Below, piece by piece: positions 48,638 to 57,919 of a stretch of 64,000 nucleotides of DNA. Positions within the stretch are counted from its first letter, which is position 1. Every line of letters starts with the position of its first letter. The notes under the pieces were generated by a model. The model searched no databases. It saw only the letters and a program-made list of their open reading frames with translations, and had not been told where the DNA came from. Origin of the DNA: Streptomyces sp. TLI_235 (GTDB lineage Bacteria > Actinomycetota > Actinomycetes > Streptomycetales > Streptomycetaceae). The DNA is taken from assembly GCA_002300355.1 (NCBI GenBank), contig NSGV01000001.1, positions 434,001 through 498,000 of the forward strand, written 5' to 3'. A program made the translations under genes and the position numbers.

Positions 48638-49974
48638 GGGCTGTCCGGGGCGCACGGCAGGTCCGGGGTGCGCGGGCTGATCGGGGTGCGCGGGCCGATC
48701 AGGGTGCACGGGATCTCCACACGCAGCAGGGTCGGGCCCCCGCGCGGGCTGCTCACCGTCAGCGTCCCGTCGACGACGGAGACCCGGTCGGCCAGCCCGG
48801 TGAGGCCGGTGCCGCCCGCCGGATCGGCGCCGCCGCATCCGTCGTCCGACACCTCGATGGTCAACAGTCCGTCAGCGTACCGCCCGTCGACCCGGGCGGA
48901 GCGGGCACCGCTGTGCTTGGCGATGTTCGCCAGCGCCTCGGCCACCGCGAACCAGCCGGCCGACTCTACCGCGGCAGGCAGCCGCCCGGGCAGTGCGAAG
49001 GCGACGTCGACCGGCACCGGCGACCGGTCGGCGGTGTCCGCACAGGCATCCGGCAGGCCCCGGTCGGCGAGCACCCGCGGATGGATGCCGTTGATCAACT
49101 CTCGTAGCTCGGAGAGCACTTCGCCCGCCTCGCGGTGCGCCTGGGCCAGCCGGGCGGCGAGCGGGCTGCCGGGCTGCGCGTCCAGCCTGGCGAGTCCGAG
49201 CGTCATCGCCAGGGCGACCAGGCGTTGTTGGGCGCCGTCGTGCAGATCCCGCTCGATCCGACGCCGTTCCGCCTCGAAGGCGTCCACCAACCGGGCGCGC
49301 GAGCTGACCAGTTCACCGATCCGCAGCTCGTGGCCGCCCGGCGCCAGCACCGCCCGGACGAGTGCGGCCCGCCCCGCCGCCACCGCGGTCAGCGGATAGG
49401 CGAGCAGCGCCGCCGCCAGCACCCCGGCGAGCCCCAACGCCCCTGCCAGGTAGGGGGAGTGAACCTGCCAGAGTTTGAGAACGTTCACCTGTTCGCCGTC
49501 CAGCAGGAGCAGGGGCAGCGCCGCCACCAGGTACCCGGGCACCGCGAGTGCGCAGCCCGCGACGACCAGGTCGATCGGCCACAGGACGAAGGCGGCGAGC
49601 GCGGCGAAACCCAGCTCCCGCCAGGTGGCCCGCTCGCGGTAGCGCAGCCGCAGCCAGGCCGAGAGCCCGGGGCGGGCCGGCACCAGGTGCGGGCCGGGCA
49701 CCGGCGCACCGTCCAACAGCCGTACCAGCCACCGTTCCCACGCCGCGAACGGCACCCCGACCAGGCCCAGTCCCAGCAGCAGCGGCAGCCCGACCAGCAG
49801 CACGGCGAGCACCCCGGCGACCGTCACCGCCAGCAACAGCCCCGCGCAGAGCAGCAGCCCGGCCGTCCCGGAGGCGAGCAGATAGCGGGCCGCCCGCCAG
49901 GGCAGCGCGCCGCGCAGAAATCCGGGCCGGGCCCACGCCTCCCACAGCGCCCCGCCCCGCCCGTCCGCGTCCAT
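48634..49974 (-). CDS. sensor histidine kinase (HisKA_3 type)
   Basis: 446 residues. Four to six N-terminal transmembrane helices (LASGTAGLLLCAGLLLAVTV, VLAVLLVGLPLLLGLGLVGV, FAALAAFVLWPIDLVVAGC, ALGLAGVLAAALLAYPLTAV) lead to the dimerisation box EAERRRIERDLHDGAQQRLV with the phospho-His, and a HATPase with VAEALANIAKHSG and SDDGCGGADPAGGTGLTGL. The C-terminus has a short Pro-Arg-Thr-rich tail (IGPRTPISPRTP). It pairs with the response regulator. Signals are sensed by the membrane region; such kinases with divergent FtsX-type permeases often monitor cell-envelope stress or peptide antibiotics. Confidence 0.92.
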   Translation of the reverse strand: MDADGRGGALWEAWARPGFLRGALPWRAARYLLASGTAGLLLCAGLLLAVTVAGVLAVLLVGLPLLLGLGLVGVPFAAWERWLVRLLDGAPVPGPHLVPARPGLSAWLRLRYRERATWRELGFAALAAFVLWPIDLVVAGCALAVPGYLVAALPLLLLDGEQVNVLKLWQVHSPYLAGALGLAGVLAAALLAYPLTAVAAGRAALVRAVLAPGGHELRIGELVSSRARLVDAFEAERRRIERDLHDGAQQRLVALAMTLGLARLDAQPGSPLAARLAQAHREAGEVLSELRELINGIHPRVLADRGLPDACADTADRSPVPVDVAFALPGRLPAAVESAGWFAVAEALANIAKHSGARSARVDGRYADGLLTIEVSDDGCGGADPAGGTGLTGLADRVSVVDGTLTVSSPRGGPTLLRVEIPCTLIGPRTPISPRTPDLPCAPDSP

Positions 49975-50035
49975 CCGTCGCCTCTCCCCCCGTCCCGGTT
50001 CCCGCCCCACCCTAGGCCGCCCCGGCGGCCTGCAC

Positions 50036-50053
50036 GGTAGGGCTGGCCCTACC
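50036..50053. promoter_or_regulatory. inverted repeat between sensor kinase and permease genes
   Basis: GGTAGGG (50036-50042), CTGG, CCCTACC (50047-50053) are perfect inverted copies midway between the divergent starts. A natural binding site candidate for the response regulator, controlling both directions. Confidence 0.55.
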
Positions 50054-50111
50054 CCGGAAGGTGTGCCCTGGCCTGCTGATCCGGCCCGGCGCCGCGGGTT
50101 GGCTGGGCGGC

Positions 50112-52007
50112 ATGACAATGATGCGGATCGCGCTCAGGTCGCTGAGGGTGCGTTGGGTGTCGCTGCTGGGTGCGTTCACGGCCCTGGCGCTCGGAGTGGC
50201 CATGACGGCGGTGATGCTGCTCGGTCTGGCCACCGCGATGTCCTGGCCCGGCGGCGGCGAGGCCATGGTGTCGCTGGTCGCCGCGCTCGGCACGGCCGGC
50301 GGGGTGAGCGCCTTCGTCTCGGCGTTCGTCGTCGCCTCGACCTTCTCCTACACCGTCGCCCAGCGCCGTCGTGAGCTCGGCCTGCTGCGGCTGGCCGGCG
50401 CCACCCGGGCCCAGGTGCGGCGTGCGGTGCTGGCCGAGGCGGTCGTGCTCGGTGCCGTCGCCTCGGCCGCCGGGTGCGCATTGGGCCGGCTCGGCGCGCC
50501 CGGGATGGTGCGGTGGCTGGCGGACGTCGGGATGGCTCCGCCCGGGTTCACCGTCGGGCAAGGGATCTGGCCGCTCGTCGCCGCGTTCTGGACCGGCCTG
50601 CTGGTCGCCCTCGGCGGCGTCGCCGTCGCCGCCCGCCGCGCCGGGCGTCTCGGCCCGCTGGACGCGCTGCGCAGCACCGACCTGGACACCGGCGTGATGA
50701 CCGCCGGGCGCTGGTTCTGGGGCCTCGGGCTGCTGACGGCGGCGGCCGGGCTGATCGGCTCGGCGCTGCTGACGAACCCCGTCGACCTGCTGCACCGCAA
50801 GACCTACACCGTCCAGCCGATGGTGCTCGTCTCCGCCTGCGGACTGCTCGCGCCGGTCCTCGCCCGGCCGCTGCTGCGCTTGCTCGGCCGGCTGCCGGCC
50901 CGGCTGTCCCGCTGGTCGGGCCGCCTGATGCGGGAGAACGCCGCCGCCGCGCTGCGCCGCACCGGGGCGATCGCCGCGCCGGTGCTGGTGTCGGTGGCCC
51001 TGACCGGATCGCTGGCGGGCGCGCTGGACACGGTGAGTGCCTCCCGGACGGCCGAGGCCCGGGCACGGACCGCCGCCGACTTCGTCCTCACACCCGGTGC
51101 GGGCCGCCCCGGGCTGGTCGAGGCCCTGCAGGCCGTTCCCGGGGCTGTCGTCTCCCCCACCGGGCCGACCCGGCTCGCGGTGGTCGGGGCGGACGGCACC
51201 ACGGTCCGCTCCGAGGCGCGGACGGCCGATCCCGGCGCGCTGGCCGGCGTCGCCCGGCTGCCGGTGGTGACCGGATCGGTGGCCGCACTGACCGACGACG
51301 GCATCGTCCTGCCGCTGGAGTGGGGCCGCCGCGCCGTCGGCGACCCGGTGCCGGTCGTGCTCGCGGACGGCCACCGGGTGACCCTGAAGGTCGCCGCCGT
51401 GCTGCGGGACGGACTCGGCGACAACGGCCTGTACGTGACCGCGCGCAACGCACCGGGATCCCGGGTGGACCGCATCGACGTCCGGGCCGCCGCCGGGGCG
51501 GACCGGGTCGCACTGGAGGCGCGACTGCGCGCCGCGGCCACCGGGTTCGGCGCCCGGGTCGACACCCGCGAGCAGTGGCTTGCCGCCACCGCCCCCGCCA
51601 ACGGCCGGATCGCTTGGCTGCGGACCGTGCTGGTGCTCGGCCTCGCCCTGACGTACACCGGCATCGCGCTCGCCAACATCCTCGCGATGGCGACCGCCGA
51701 CCGCCGCCGGGAACTCGCCCTGCTGCGGCTCACCGGCGCCACCCGGGCGCAGGTGGTCGGGCTGGTGGCCGGCGAGTCGCTGCTCGTGGTGGCGGTGGGC
51801 GCACTGCTGGGCTGCGCGGTGGCGGCCGTCCAACTCGGGGCGATGAACGGCGCGCTGGCCCTGCTCGGCAGCCCCCCGCCGCTGGTGCTGCCGTGGCGGC
51901 CGGTCGGCGCGGTGACCGGCGCCTGCCTCCTGCTGACCGCCCCCTGCGCGGCCCTGGCCGCCCTCTGGTCCCTGCACCGGCGCCCGGTGGAGGCGGCGCT
52001 GGACTGA
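50112..52007 (+). CDS. FtsX-like ABC transporter permease
   Basis: 631 residues. Two FtsX/MacB permease halves: first around AFVSAFVVASTFSYTVAQRR and RELGLLRLAGATRAQVRRAV, second around LVLGLALTYTGIALANILAM and RRELALLRLTGATRAQVVGL, with about eight helices and an extracytoplasmic domain of some 220 residues (310-530). These permeases need a separate LolD/MacB-type ATPase, usually encoded just before them. No ATPase gene is present: the divergent two-component system is 137 bp upstream and a LysR gene follows. The start ATG at 50112 matches the family (MMRIALRSLR); the ribosome site is weak. Confidence 0.9.
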   Translation: MTMMRIALRSLRVRWVSLLGAFTALALGVAMTAVMLLGLATAMSWPGGGEAMVSLVAALGTAGGVSAFVSAFVVASTFSYTVAQRRRELGLLRLAGATRAQVRRAVLAEAVVLGAVASAAGCALGRLGAPGMVRWLADVGMAPPGFTVGQGIWPLVAAFWTGLLVALGGVAVAARRAGRLGPLDALRSTDLDTGVMTAGRWFWGLGLLTAAAGLIGSALLTNPVDLLHRKTYTVQPMVLVSACGLLAPVLARPLLRLLGRLPARLSRWSGRLMRENAAAALRRTGAIAAPVLVSVALTGSLAGALDTVSASRTAEARARTAADFVLTPGAGRPGLVEALQAVPGAVVSPTGPTRLAVVGADGTTVRSEARTADPGALAGVARLPVVTGSVAALTDDGIVLPLEWGRRAVGDPVPVVLADGHRVTLKVAAVLRDGLGDNGLYVTARNAPGSRVDRIDVRAAAGADRVALEARLRAAATGFGARVDTREQWLAATAPANGRIAWLRTVLVLGLALTYTGIALANILAMATADRRRELALLRLTGATRAQVVGLVAGESLLVVAVGALLGCAVAAVQLGAMNGALALLGSPPPLVLPWRPVGAVTGACLLLTAPCAALAALWSLHRRPVEAALD

Positions 52008-52051
52008 CGACGGGCGAGTCCGGGCAACCAAGCCGGGCCGGCCGGCCGTTC

Positions 52052-52076
52052 ACCCCGGGGCCGGTGGGCCCGGGGT
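52052..52076. terminator. bidirectional terminator after permease
   Basis: ACCCCGGG (52052-52059) and CCCGGGGT (52069-52076) are perfect inverted copies with a nine-base loop, between convergent permease and LysR genes. Confidence 0.7.
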
Positions 52077-52090
52077 TAACGGTCTGCGCG

Positions 52091-53008
52091 TCACTGGCTG
52101 TCGAGGCCCCGGGCGGCGGCGGTGAGGGCGGTCAGCACGGGGGCGATCAGCGGGTGGTGTTCGGCACCGGCGCGGACGGCGGCGAAGACCTTGCGGGTGG
52201 CGAGTTCGGTGTCCACCGGGCGGACGGCCACCGCGGTGAGGTCGGCGCCGCGCAGCGCGGAGCGCGGCACCAGTGCGACGCCGGCCCCCGCCGAGGCGAG
52301 GGCGATCACTGCACGGAAGTCGTCCGAGGAGTGCAGCAGCCGGGGCTGGAACCCGGCGTGCTCGCAGGCGAGCAGCACCACGTCGTGGCAGGGGTTGCCG
52401 GGGTACGGGCCGATCCACGGCTCGGCGGCCAGGTCGGCGACGGCGACCGGGCCCGCCCCGGCGGCCAGCGGGTGGCCGAGCGGCAGCACGGCGCGGAACG
52501 GCTCGGCGTACAGCGGGACGCGGGTCAGCCGCTGGTCGTCGGCGCGCGGCGCACCGCGGTACTCGACGGCGACGGCGATGTCGGCCTGGCCGTCCAGCAG
52601 CATCGGCAGGCTGGCGTCGCCCTCGGCGTCCAGGACCTTCAGCCGGACGCCGGGGGCGGCGGCGGCCAGCTCGGCGATCGCCGGGGCCAGGACGAGTGCG
52701 ATGCCGGTGGCGAAGGCGGCGACGGTGACCTCTCCGGCGACGCCCGCGCTGTAGGCGGCGAGGTCGGCCTCGGCCCGCTCCAGCTGGGCGAGCACCGCGT
52801 CCGCGTGGCCGAGCAGGATCTCGCCGGCCGCGGTGAGCCGCACCCCGCGACCGTCCCTGGCCAGCAGGTGGTGGCCGGTCTCCTGCTCCAGCGCGGCGAG
52901 CTGCTGCGAGACGGCGGAGGGGGTGAGGTACAGCGCGGCCGCGGCGGCCGTCACGGTCCGGTGGTCGGCCACGGCCCGCAGGGTCCGCAGCCGTCGTGCG
53001 TCGATCAC
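52091..53008 (-). CDS. LysR family transcriptional regulator
   Basis: 305 residues from GTG 53008. The HTH is at 3-60 (ARRLRTLRAVADHRTVTAAA; LTPSAVSQQLAALEQETGHH). The rest is the LysR substrate-binding fold (VTVAAFATGIALVLAPAIAE; GVALVPRSALRG). LysR genes usually lie divergent from their target, but here the upstream neighbour (the GT87-PAP2 gene) is in the same direction, so its target is not evident. Cytosolic tetramer by family. Confidence 0.93.
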   Translation of the reverse strand: MIDARRLRTLRAVADHRTVTAAAAALYLTPSAVSQQLAALEQETGHHLLARDGRGVRLTAAGEILLGHADAVLAQLERAEADLAAYSAGVAGEVTVAAFATGIALVLAPAIAELAAAAPGVRLKVLDAEGDASLPMLLDGQADIAVAVEYRGAPRADDQRLTRVPLYAEPFRAVLPLGHPLAAGAGPVAVADLAAEPWIGPYPGNPCHDVVLLACEHAGFQPRLLHSSDDFRAVIALASAGAGVALVPRSALRGADLTAVAVRPVDTELATRKVFAAVRAGAEHHPLIAPVLTALTAAARGLDSQ

Positions 53009-53073
53009 GGCTCAATTCTGCCAGCGCCCCGGAGCCTCCCGTTCACCCCGCACGGCCGGACGGGACACCCCGG

Positions 53074-55098
53074 TCACGGCTCCCGGCGGCGTTCGGCGGG
53101 TTCGGTGCTCGGGGCGGCGGGCGGGCCGGGGCCCGGTGCGGGGCCGGGGGGTGCGGGGCCGGGGGGCGCGGGGCCGGTCACGGTGTCCGGGTCGGGGCGG
53201 CCGGCGGGGCGCGGTGCCCCGGCCCAGGCACCGGCACGGACCGTCAGGGCGGCGGAGCGGTCCAGCAGCCGCCGCCCGGTCAGCACGTACTGGAAGAGGC
53301 AGCCCGCGAGGACGACGGCCACGCCGCCGACTGCGTCGAGCACCCAGTGGTTGGCGGTGGCGACCACCACGAGCAGGGTCAGCAGCGGGTAGAGCACCGC
53401 AATGGCCCACACCCAGCGGCGGCGGGTCGAAGCGATCACCGCCGCCGTGCACCAGAACGCCCAGGCGCAGTGCAGCGAGGGCATCGCCGCGAACTGGTTG
53501 GTCAGCGCGGTCAGCGCACCGAGCGGCGAGCTGTCGGGGGCGCCGAACGGGCTGTCGCGCAGGCCGAGGCCGGGGGTGAGCCGGGGCGGGGCCAGCGGGT
53601 AGCCCCAGAAGCCGAGCAGGGCGAGGCCGGTCGCGGTGAAGAGCACCGTGCGGCTCGTGCGGTAGCGGCGCGGGTGGCGCAGGTAGAGCCAGCCGAGCAC
53701 GGCCAGCGGCCCGATCAGGTGGAACGTCTTGTAGTACTGCAGCGACAGGTCGAGTATGGCGTGGGTGCGCAGCACCCATCCGTTGACCGCGCGCTCGACG
53801 TCCATCTGCAGGAACTGCTCCACGCCGTAGATGTCGCGCGCGTGGTCGACGGCGGCCTCGACCCGGTTCGGCGCGGCATTGCGGATCTTGGTGTAGATGC
53901 CGTAGCCGACCTGGATGAACAGCAGCTCCATCAGCAGGTTGGGCCGGCTGACCGGGCGCATCTTGGCGGGCAGCAGGGGCAGTCTGCGGCCGCCGAAGGG
54001 ATGGTGCGGGGTGGGTGCGGGCGTGCGGTGCAGCGTCCAGAGCGGGTCGGTGGTGCGGCGGAAGGGCAGCAGGGCGGCCGCCAGGGCGGCGGTCAGCGGG
54101 GCGGCGCCGCGCAGCAGGAAGGTCGTCACCGGTTCGATCTGGGGGTCGAGCATGCTGCTGGAGAGCAGCGCGACGGTCACGGCGACCACCGGCCACAGCG
54201 CGCGGTCCTCGGGGCGGCGGCCGAGGCGGCCGACCGCGGCGGCGAGCAGCCAGCCGAAGTCGGCCGGCCCGGTGAGCGGCGAGATCACGACGGCGGCGCA
54301 GCCGACCGTGCCGGCGGCGAGCAGGTGCTGCCCGTCCGCGGTGAAGGCCAGTCCGCGGCGGAGTGCCAGCGCGGCGACCAGGACGGCGGCGACCAGGAAG
54401 ACGGCGGCGAGCAGCGGCCCGCGCAGGCCGAGGCGGAGCAGCAGGCCGTAGGCCGACTGGTTGTCCGGCCCGACCGCGAGCAGCGGGTCGACCAGTTGCC
54501 GCCAGCCGCGGGCGGTCTGCACCGGACGGGCGGCCCAGGCCGCGGTGTTCAGGGCGAACGCGAGGACGAGGGCGTTGAGGGCGCGCCGGTGGGCCTTCCG
54601 GCAGATCAGCAGGACGGCGAAGAGGGCGAGCGCCGGTTCGAGGGCGATCGCCGCGCCGAGTGCGAGGCCTTCGGGCGCGCGGGCGCGCGGGAGCACCTCG
54701 GCGAGGGCGAGCGCGACGGCGGCGAGGCCGAGGACGGCGTCGACCGGCTGCCCGCGCAGGTCGGCACTGAACAGCAGGGCGCCGGCCGCGGCGGTGCCGG
54801 CCGCGCCGGGGTAGGGCAGACCGGGCGGCGGGTCGCGGGCGAGCAGCAGGCCGACGGCGAGGACGGAGACCAGTGCCGCCGCCAGCAGGACGGCCCGGGT
54901 GCCGATCGCGTACCAGCCGCCGAGGCCGGTCGCGGCGAGGTCGGCGACCGGGCTGGGCCGGCCGACGGGGACCGCCAGGGTGTTCCAGGTGACGGGGGCG
55001 CAGACGCCGAGCACGACGAGGGCCGTGGCCAGGGCGACCAGGCGGCCTGCGGAGGCGAACCGGGGCCGGGGCAGCGGCAGCGCGGGCACCGGTGGCAT
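53074..55098 (-). CDS. GT87-like / PAP2 phosphatase bifunctional membrane protein
   Basis: 674 residues from ATG 55098, with GAGGAG five bases upstream. Residues 15-330 are a GT87/GT-C-like polytopic half (RLVALATALVVLGVCAPVTW; ALALFAVLLICRKAHRRALN; VGPDNQSAYGLLLRLGL). Residues 375-605 are a PAP2-family phosphatase with AAMPSLHCAWAFW and ATANHWVLDAVGGVAV, holding the catalytic His residues. The last 50 residues are Pro/Gly/Ala repeats, likely disordered. The C-terminal half is like inositol-phosphorylceramide-synthase/PAP2_3-type proteins, so it could act on lipid-linked phosphates, perhaps for polyprenyl-phosphate sugar lipids. The fused arrangement is found in actinobacteria; substrate unknown. 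Confidence 0.85.
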   Translation of the reverse strand: MPPVPALPLPRPRFASAGRLVALATALVVLGVCAPVTWNTLAVPVGRPSPVADLAATGLGGWYAIGTRAVLLAAALVSVLAVGLLLARDPPPGLPYPGAAGTAAAGALLFSADLRGQPVDAVLGLAAVALALAEVLPRARAPEGLALGAAIALEPALALFAVLLICRKAHRRALNALVLAFALNTAAWAARPVQTARGWRQLVDPLLAVGPDNQSAYGLLLRLGLRGPLLAAVFLVAAVLVAALALRRGLAFTADGQHLLAAGTVGCAAVVISPLTGPADFGWLLAAAVGRLGRRPEDRALWPVVAVTVALLSSSMLDPQIEPVTTFLLRGAAPLTAALAAALLPFRRTTDPLWTLHRTPAPTPHHPFGGRRLPLLPAKMRPVSRPNLLMELLFIQVGYGIYTKIRNAAPNRVEAAVDHARDIYGVEQFLQMDVERAVNGWVLRTHAILDLSLQYYKTFHLIGPLAVLGWLYLRHPRRYRTSRTVLFTATGLALLGFWGYPLAPPRLTPGLGLRDSPFGAPDSSPLGALTALTNQFAAMPSLHCAWAFWCTAAVIASTRRRWVWAIAVLYPLLTLLVVVATANHWVLDAVGGVAVVLAGCLFQYVLTGRRLLDRSAALTVRAGAWAGAPRPAGRPDPDTVTGPAPPGPAPPGPAPGPGPPAAPSTEPAERRREP

Positions 55099-55333
55099 CC
55101 CTGCTCCTCTCGCCGCTCGCACCGGCCGGTGGTCCGGGTGCCGCGGGGAGGGCGACGGGCCGGCGGCCGGTCCTACCCTGCGACTGTCCAGCGGCGGGCG
55201 TCGGCACGCATCCCGTGGGCTGCCGGCCGGGTGGCGGGCGCGGCCCGGGGACGCGGTACGGCGGAGGGGACGCCGCCGGCCCGGCTGGGGAAGGCCGGGC
55301 CGACGACGGGGCGGGGCCGGGGGTTGCCCCGCA

Positions 55334-55362
55334 GGGGCGCGGTGAGGGTTGGGCCGCGCCCC
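55334..55362 (-). terminator. hairpin terminator after kbl
   Basis: GGGGCGCGG (55334-55342) pairs with CCGCGCCCC (55354-55362), 27 bp past the kbl stop on the minus strand. The remaining 55099-55333 space is GC-rich with no gene that I accept. Confidence 0.65.
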
Positions 55363-55389
55363 GGGAAGGTGGCTCGATCAGTGCAGCTG

Positions 55390-56583
55390 CTACTCGCCCA
55401 TGGCCGCGCGGGCGTCGATGAAGGCGGCGACGGCGCGCTCGACGTCCTCGGTCGAGTGGGCGGCGGACAGCTGCACGCGGATCCTGGCCTTGCCGTGCGG
55501 CACGACCGGGTAGGAGAAGCCGATCACGTACACGCCGCGCTCCAGCAGCAGCTCGGCCAGCCGGCCGGCCTTCGCCGCGTCGCCGATCATGACCGGGGCG
55601 ATGGCGTGCTCGCCCGGCAGGATCTCGAAGCCGGCCTCGGTCATCTTGGTGCGGAACAGGTGGGTGTTGGCCGCGAGTCGCTCGCGCAGGTCGCCGGACT
55701 GCTCCAGCAGGTCGAGCACGGTCAGCGAGGCGGCCGCGATCACCGGGGCGAGCGAGTTGGAGAACAGGTACGGGCGGGAGCGCTGGCGCAGCAGGGCGAC
55801 GATCTCGCGGCGGGCGGCGACGTAGCCGCCGGAGGCGCCGCCGAGGGCCTTGCCGAGGGTGCCGGTGATGATGTCGACGCGGTCCATGACGCCGTGCAGC
55901 TCGGGGGTGCCGCGGCCGGTCGGGCCTACGAAGCCGACCGCGTGCGAGTCGTCGACCATGACCATCGCGTCGTAGCGGTCGGCGAGGTCGCAGATCTCGC
56001 GCAGCGGGGCGATGTAGCCGTCCATGGAGAACACGCCGTCGGTGACGATCAGGCGGCGACGGGCGTCCTGGCTGGCCTTGAGCTGCTGCTCCAGGTCGGC
56101 GAGGTCGCGGTTGGCGTAGCGGTGGCGGCGGGCCTTGGACAGGCGGATGCCGTCGATGATGGAGGCGTGGTTGAGGGCGTCGGAGATGACCGCGTCGCGC
56201 TCGTCCAGCAGGGTCTCGAAGACGCCGCCGTTGGCGTCGAAGCAGGACGAGTAGAGGATCGTGTCCTCCTGGCCGAGGAAGTGCGAGAGGCGCTCCTCGA
56301 GCTGCTTGTGCACGTCCTGGGTGCCGCAGATGAAGCGGACGGAGGCCATGCCGTAGCCCCAGCGGTCCAGGGCGTCCTTGGCGGCGGCGACCACGGCGGG
56401 GTGGTCGGCGAGGCCCAGGTAGTTGTTGGCGCAGAAGTTCAGCACCTCGCCGGGGCGGCCGCCGCCGGTGACGGTGACCGCGGCGCTCTGCGGGGTGCCG
56501 ATGACCCGCTCGGGCTTGAAGAGGCCGGCCTCGCGGATCTCGTCGATGGTGGCGGCGAGGTCCTCGCGCACGTTGTCGAACAC
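55390..56583 (-). CDS. kbl: glycine C-acetyltransferase (2-amino-3-ketobutyrate CoA ligase)
   Basis: 397 residues from GTG 56583 with GGGAG upstream. [55 protein letters not shown] and [17 protein letters not shown] (PLP Lys) match the family closely. It cleaves 2-amino-3-oxobutyrate with CoA to glycine and acetyl-CoA, the second step of threonine catabolism. It follows tdh by 53 bp, so the two enzymes are made together. Full length. Confidence 0.96.
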   Translation of the reverse strand: MFDNVREDLAATIDEIREAGLFKPERVIGTPQSAAVTVTGGGRPGEVLNFCANNYLGLADHPAVVAAAKDALDRWGYGMASVRFICGTQDVHKQLEERLSHFLGQEDTILYSSCFDANGGVFETLLDERDAVISDALNHASIIDGIRLSKARRHRYANRDLADLEQQLKASQDARRRLIVTDGVFSMDGYIAPLREICDLADRYDAMVMVDDSHAVGFVGPTGRGTPELHGVMDRVDIITGTLGKALGGASGGYVAARREIVALLRQRSRPYLFSNSLAPVIAAASLTVLDLLEQSGDLRERLAANTHLFRTKMTEAGFEILPGEHAIAPVMIGDAAKAGRLAELLLERGVYVIGFSYPVVPHGKARIRVQLSAAHSTEDVERAVAAFIDARAAMGE

Positions 56584-56636
56584 GGGTGGTGTCTCCCAGA
56601 GTCGTGTGTCGCTGACGGTTCCGGACGGGTCCGGTC

Positions 56637-57665
56637 TCAGACCGTCCAGTCGAGGATGATCTTGCCGCAGTTGCCGCTCGCGGCCTCGTCGAAGGCCTGG
56701 TCGAAGTCGGCGGCGGCGTAGCGTCCGGTGATCACCGGGCTGAGGTCGAGACCGCCCTCCAGCAGGACGGACATCGCGTACCACGTCTCGAACATCTCGC
56801 GGCCGTAGATGCCCTTGATGGTGATCATCGAGGTGACGATCGACGCCCAGTCGACCGGGAACTCCTCGGCGGGCAGGCCGAGCATGGCGATCCTGCCGCC
56901 GTGCGTCATGTTGGCGATCATCGAGCGCATCGCCTCGGGGCGGCCGGACATCTCCAGGCCGATGTCGAAGCCCTCGCGCAGACCCAGCTGCTGCTGGCCC
57001 TCCTCGATGGTGTGCTGCGACACGTCCAGCGCCAGGGTCACGCCGACCTTGCGGGCGAGGTCCAGGCGGTACGGCGAGACGTCGGTGATCATGACGTTGC
57101 GGGCGCCGGCGTGCCGGGCCACCGCGGCGGCCATGATGCCGATCGGACCGGCGCCGGTGATCAGGACGTCCTCGCCGACCAGCGGGAAGGACAGCGCGGT
57201 GTGCACGGCGTTGCCGAACGGGTCGAAGATCGCGGCCACGTCCAGGTCGACCGGCACCCGGTGCACCCAGACGTTGGAGGCGGGCAGCGCCACGTACTCG
57301 GCGAAGGCGCCGTCGCGGCCCACGCCCAGGCCCACCGTGTTGCGGCACAGGTGCCGGCGGCCGGCCAGGCAGTTGCGGCACTTGCCGCAGACCAGGTGGC
57401 CCTCGCCGCTCACCAGGTCGCCCACCTCGACGTCGGCGACGGCGGCGCCGATCGCGGCGACCTCGCCGACGAACTCGTGGCCGACGGTCAGCGGGGTCCT
57501 GATGGTCTGCTGCGCCCAGCCGTCCCAGGAGCGGATGTGCAGGTCGGTGCCGCAGATGCCGGTGCGCAGCACCTTGATCAGCACGTCGCCGGGGCCGATC
57601 TCCGGCATGGGGACGTCCATCAGCCAGAGACCTGGCTCGGCCTTGTGCTTGACGAGTGCCTTCAC
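56637..57665 (-). CDS. tdh: L-threonine 3-dehydrogenase
   Basis: 342 residues from GTG 57665. Zinc MDR enzyme: [20 protein letters not shown] (catalytic Cys), [12 protein letters not shown], the structural zinc loop [15 protein letters not shown], and [20 protein letters not shown] for [16 protein letters not shown] and [14 protein letters not shown] complete the Tdh signature. It oxidises L-threonine to 2-amino-3-oxobutyrate. tdh-kbl form one operon on the minus strand. No nearby regulator can be assigned. Confidence 0.96.
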   Translation of the reverse strand: MKALVKHKAEPGLWLMDVPMPEIGPGDVLIKVLRTGICGTDLHIRSWDGWAQQTIRTPLTVGHEFVGEVAAIGAAVADVEVGDLVSGEGHLVCGKCRNCLAGRRHLCRNTVGLGVGRDGAFAEYVALPASNVWVHRVPVDLDVAAIFDPFGNAVHTALSFPLVGEDVLITGAGPIGIMAAAVARHAGARNVMITDVSPYRLDLARKVGVTLALDVSQHTIEEGQQQLGLREGFDIGLEMSGRPEAMRSMIANMTHGGRIAMLGLPAEEFPVDWASIVTSMITIKGIYGREMFETWYAMSVLLEGGLDLSPVITGRYAAADFDQAFDEAASGNCGKIILDWTV

Positions 57666-57919
57666 GGCGAGCGCTCCTGACGCGGGGTGGAACGGGAGCC
57701 CGGCGATGCAACCCCTGCCTCGCCGGGCACAGTGAAATCTGCCGGGTCGGAGCAGGTCAGGTCCATCGAGGAATTCTTAAGGGCGGTCGCAGCTGGGCTG
57801 AACGATCGTCCCCGAGGTCCCGCCGCCGCGCGCCCCGGCCGCCCCCGCGGCGTGCCGAGCGACCCCCGTACGGGCTAACCGGGCGGGCCGCCCTGCCGGC
57901 CCCGGACATCGTGCTCCGG

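Noticed and set aside
57757-57919. C-terminal extension of the AraC protein to 57757
   Set aside because: Arg/Gly/Pro-rich low-complexity sequence after a frameshift; the alternative frame ends at 57920 with family-like residues.
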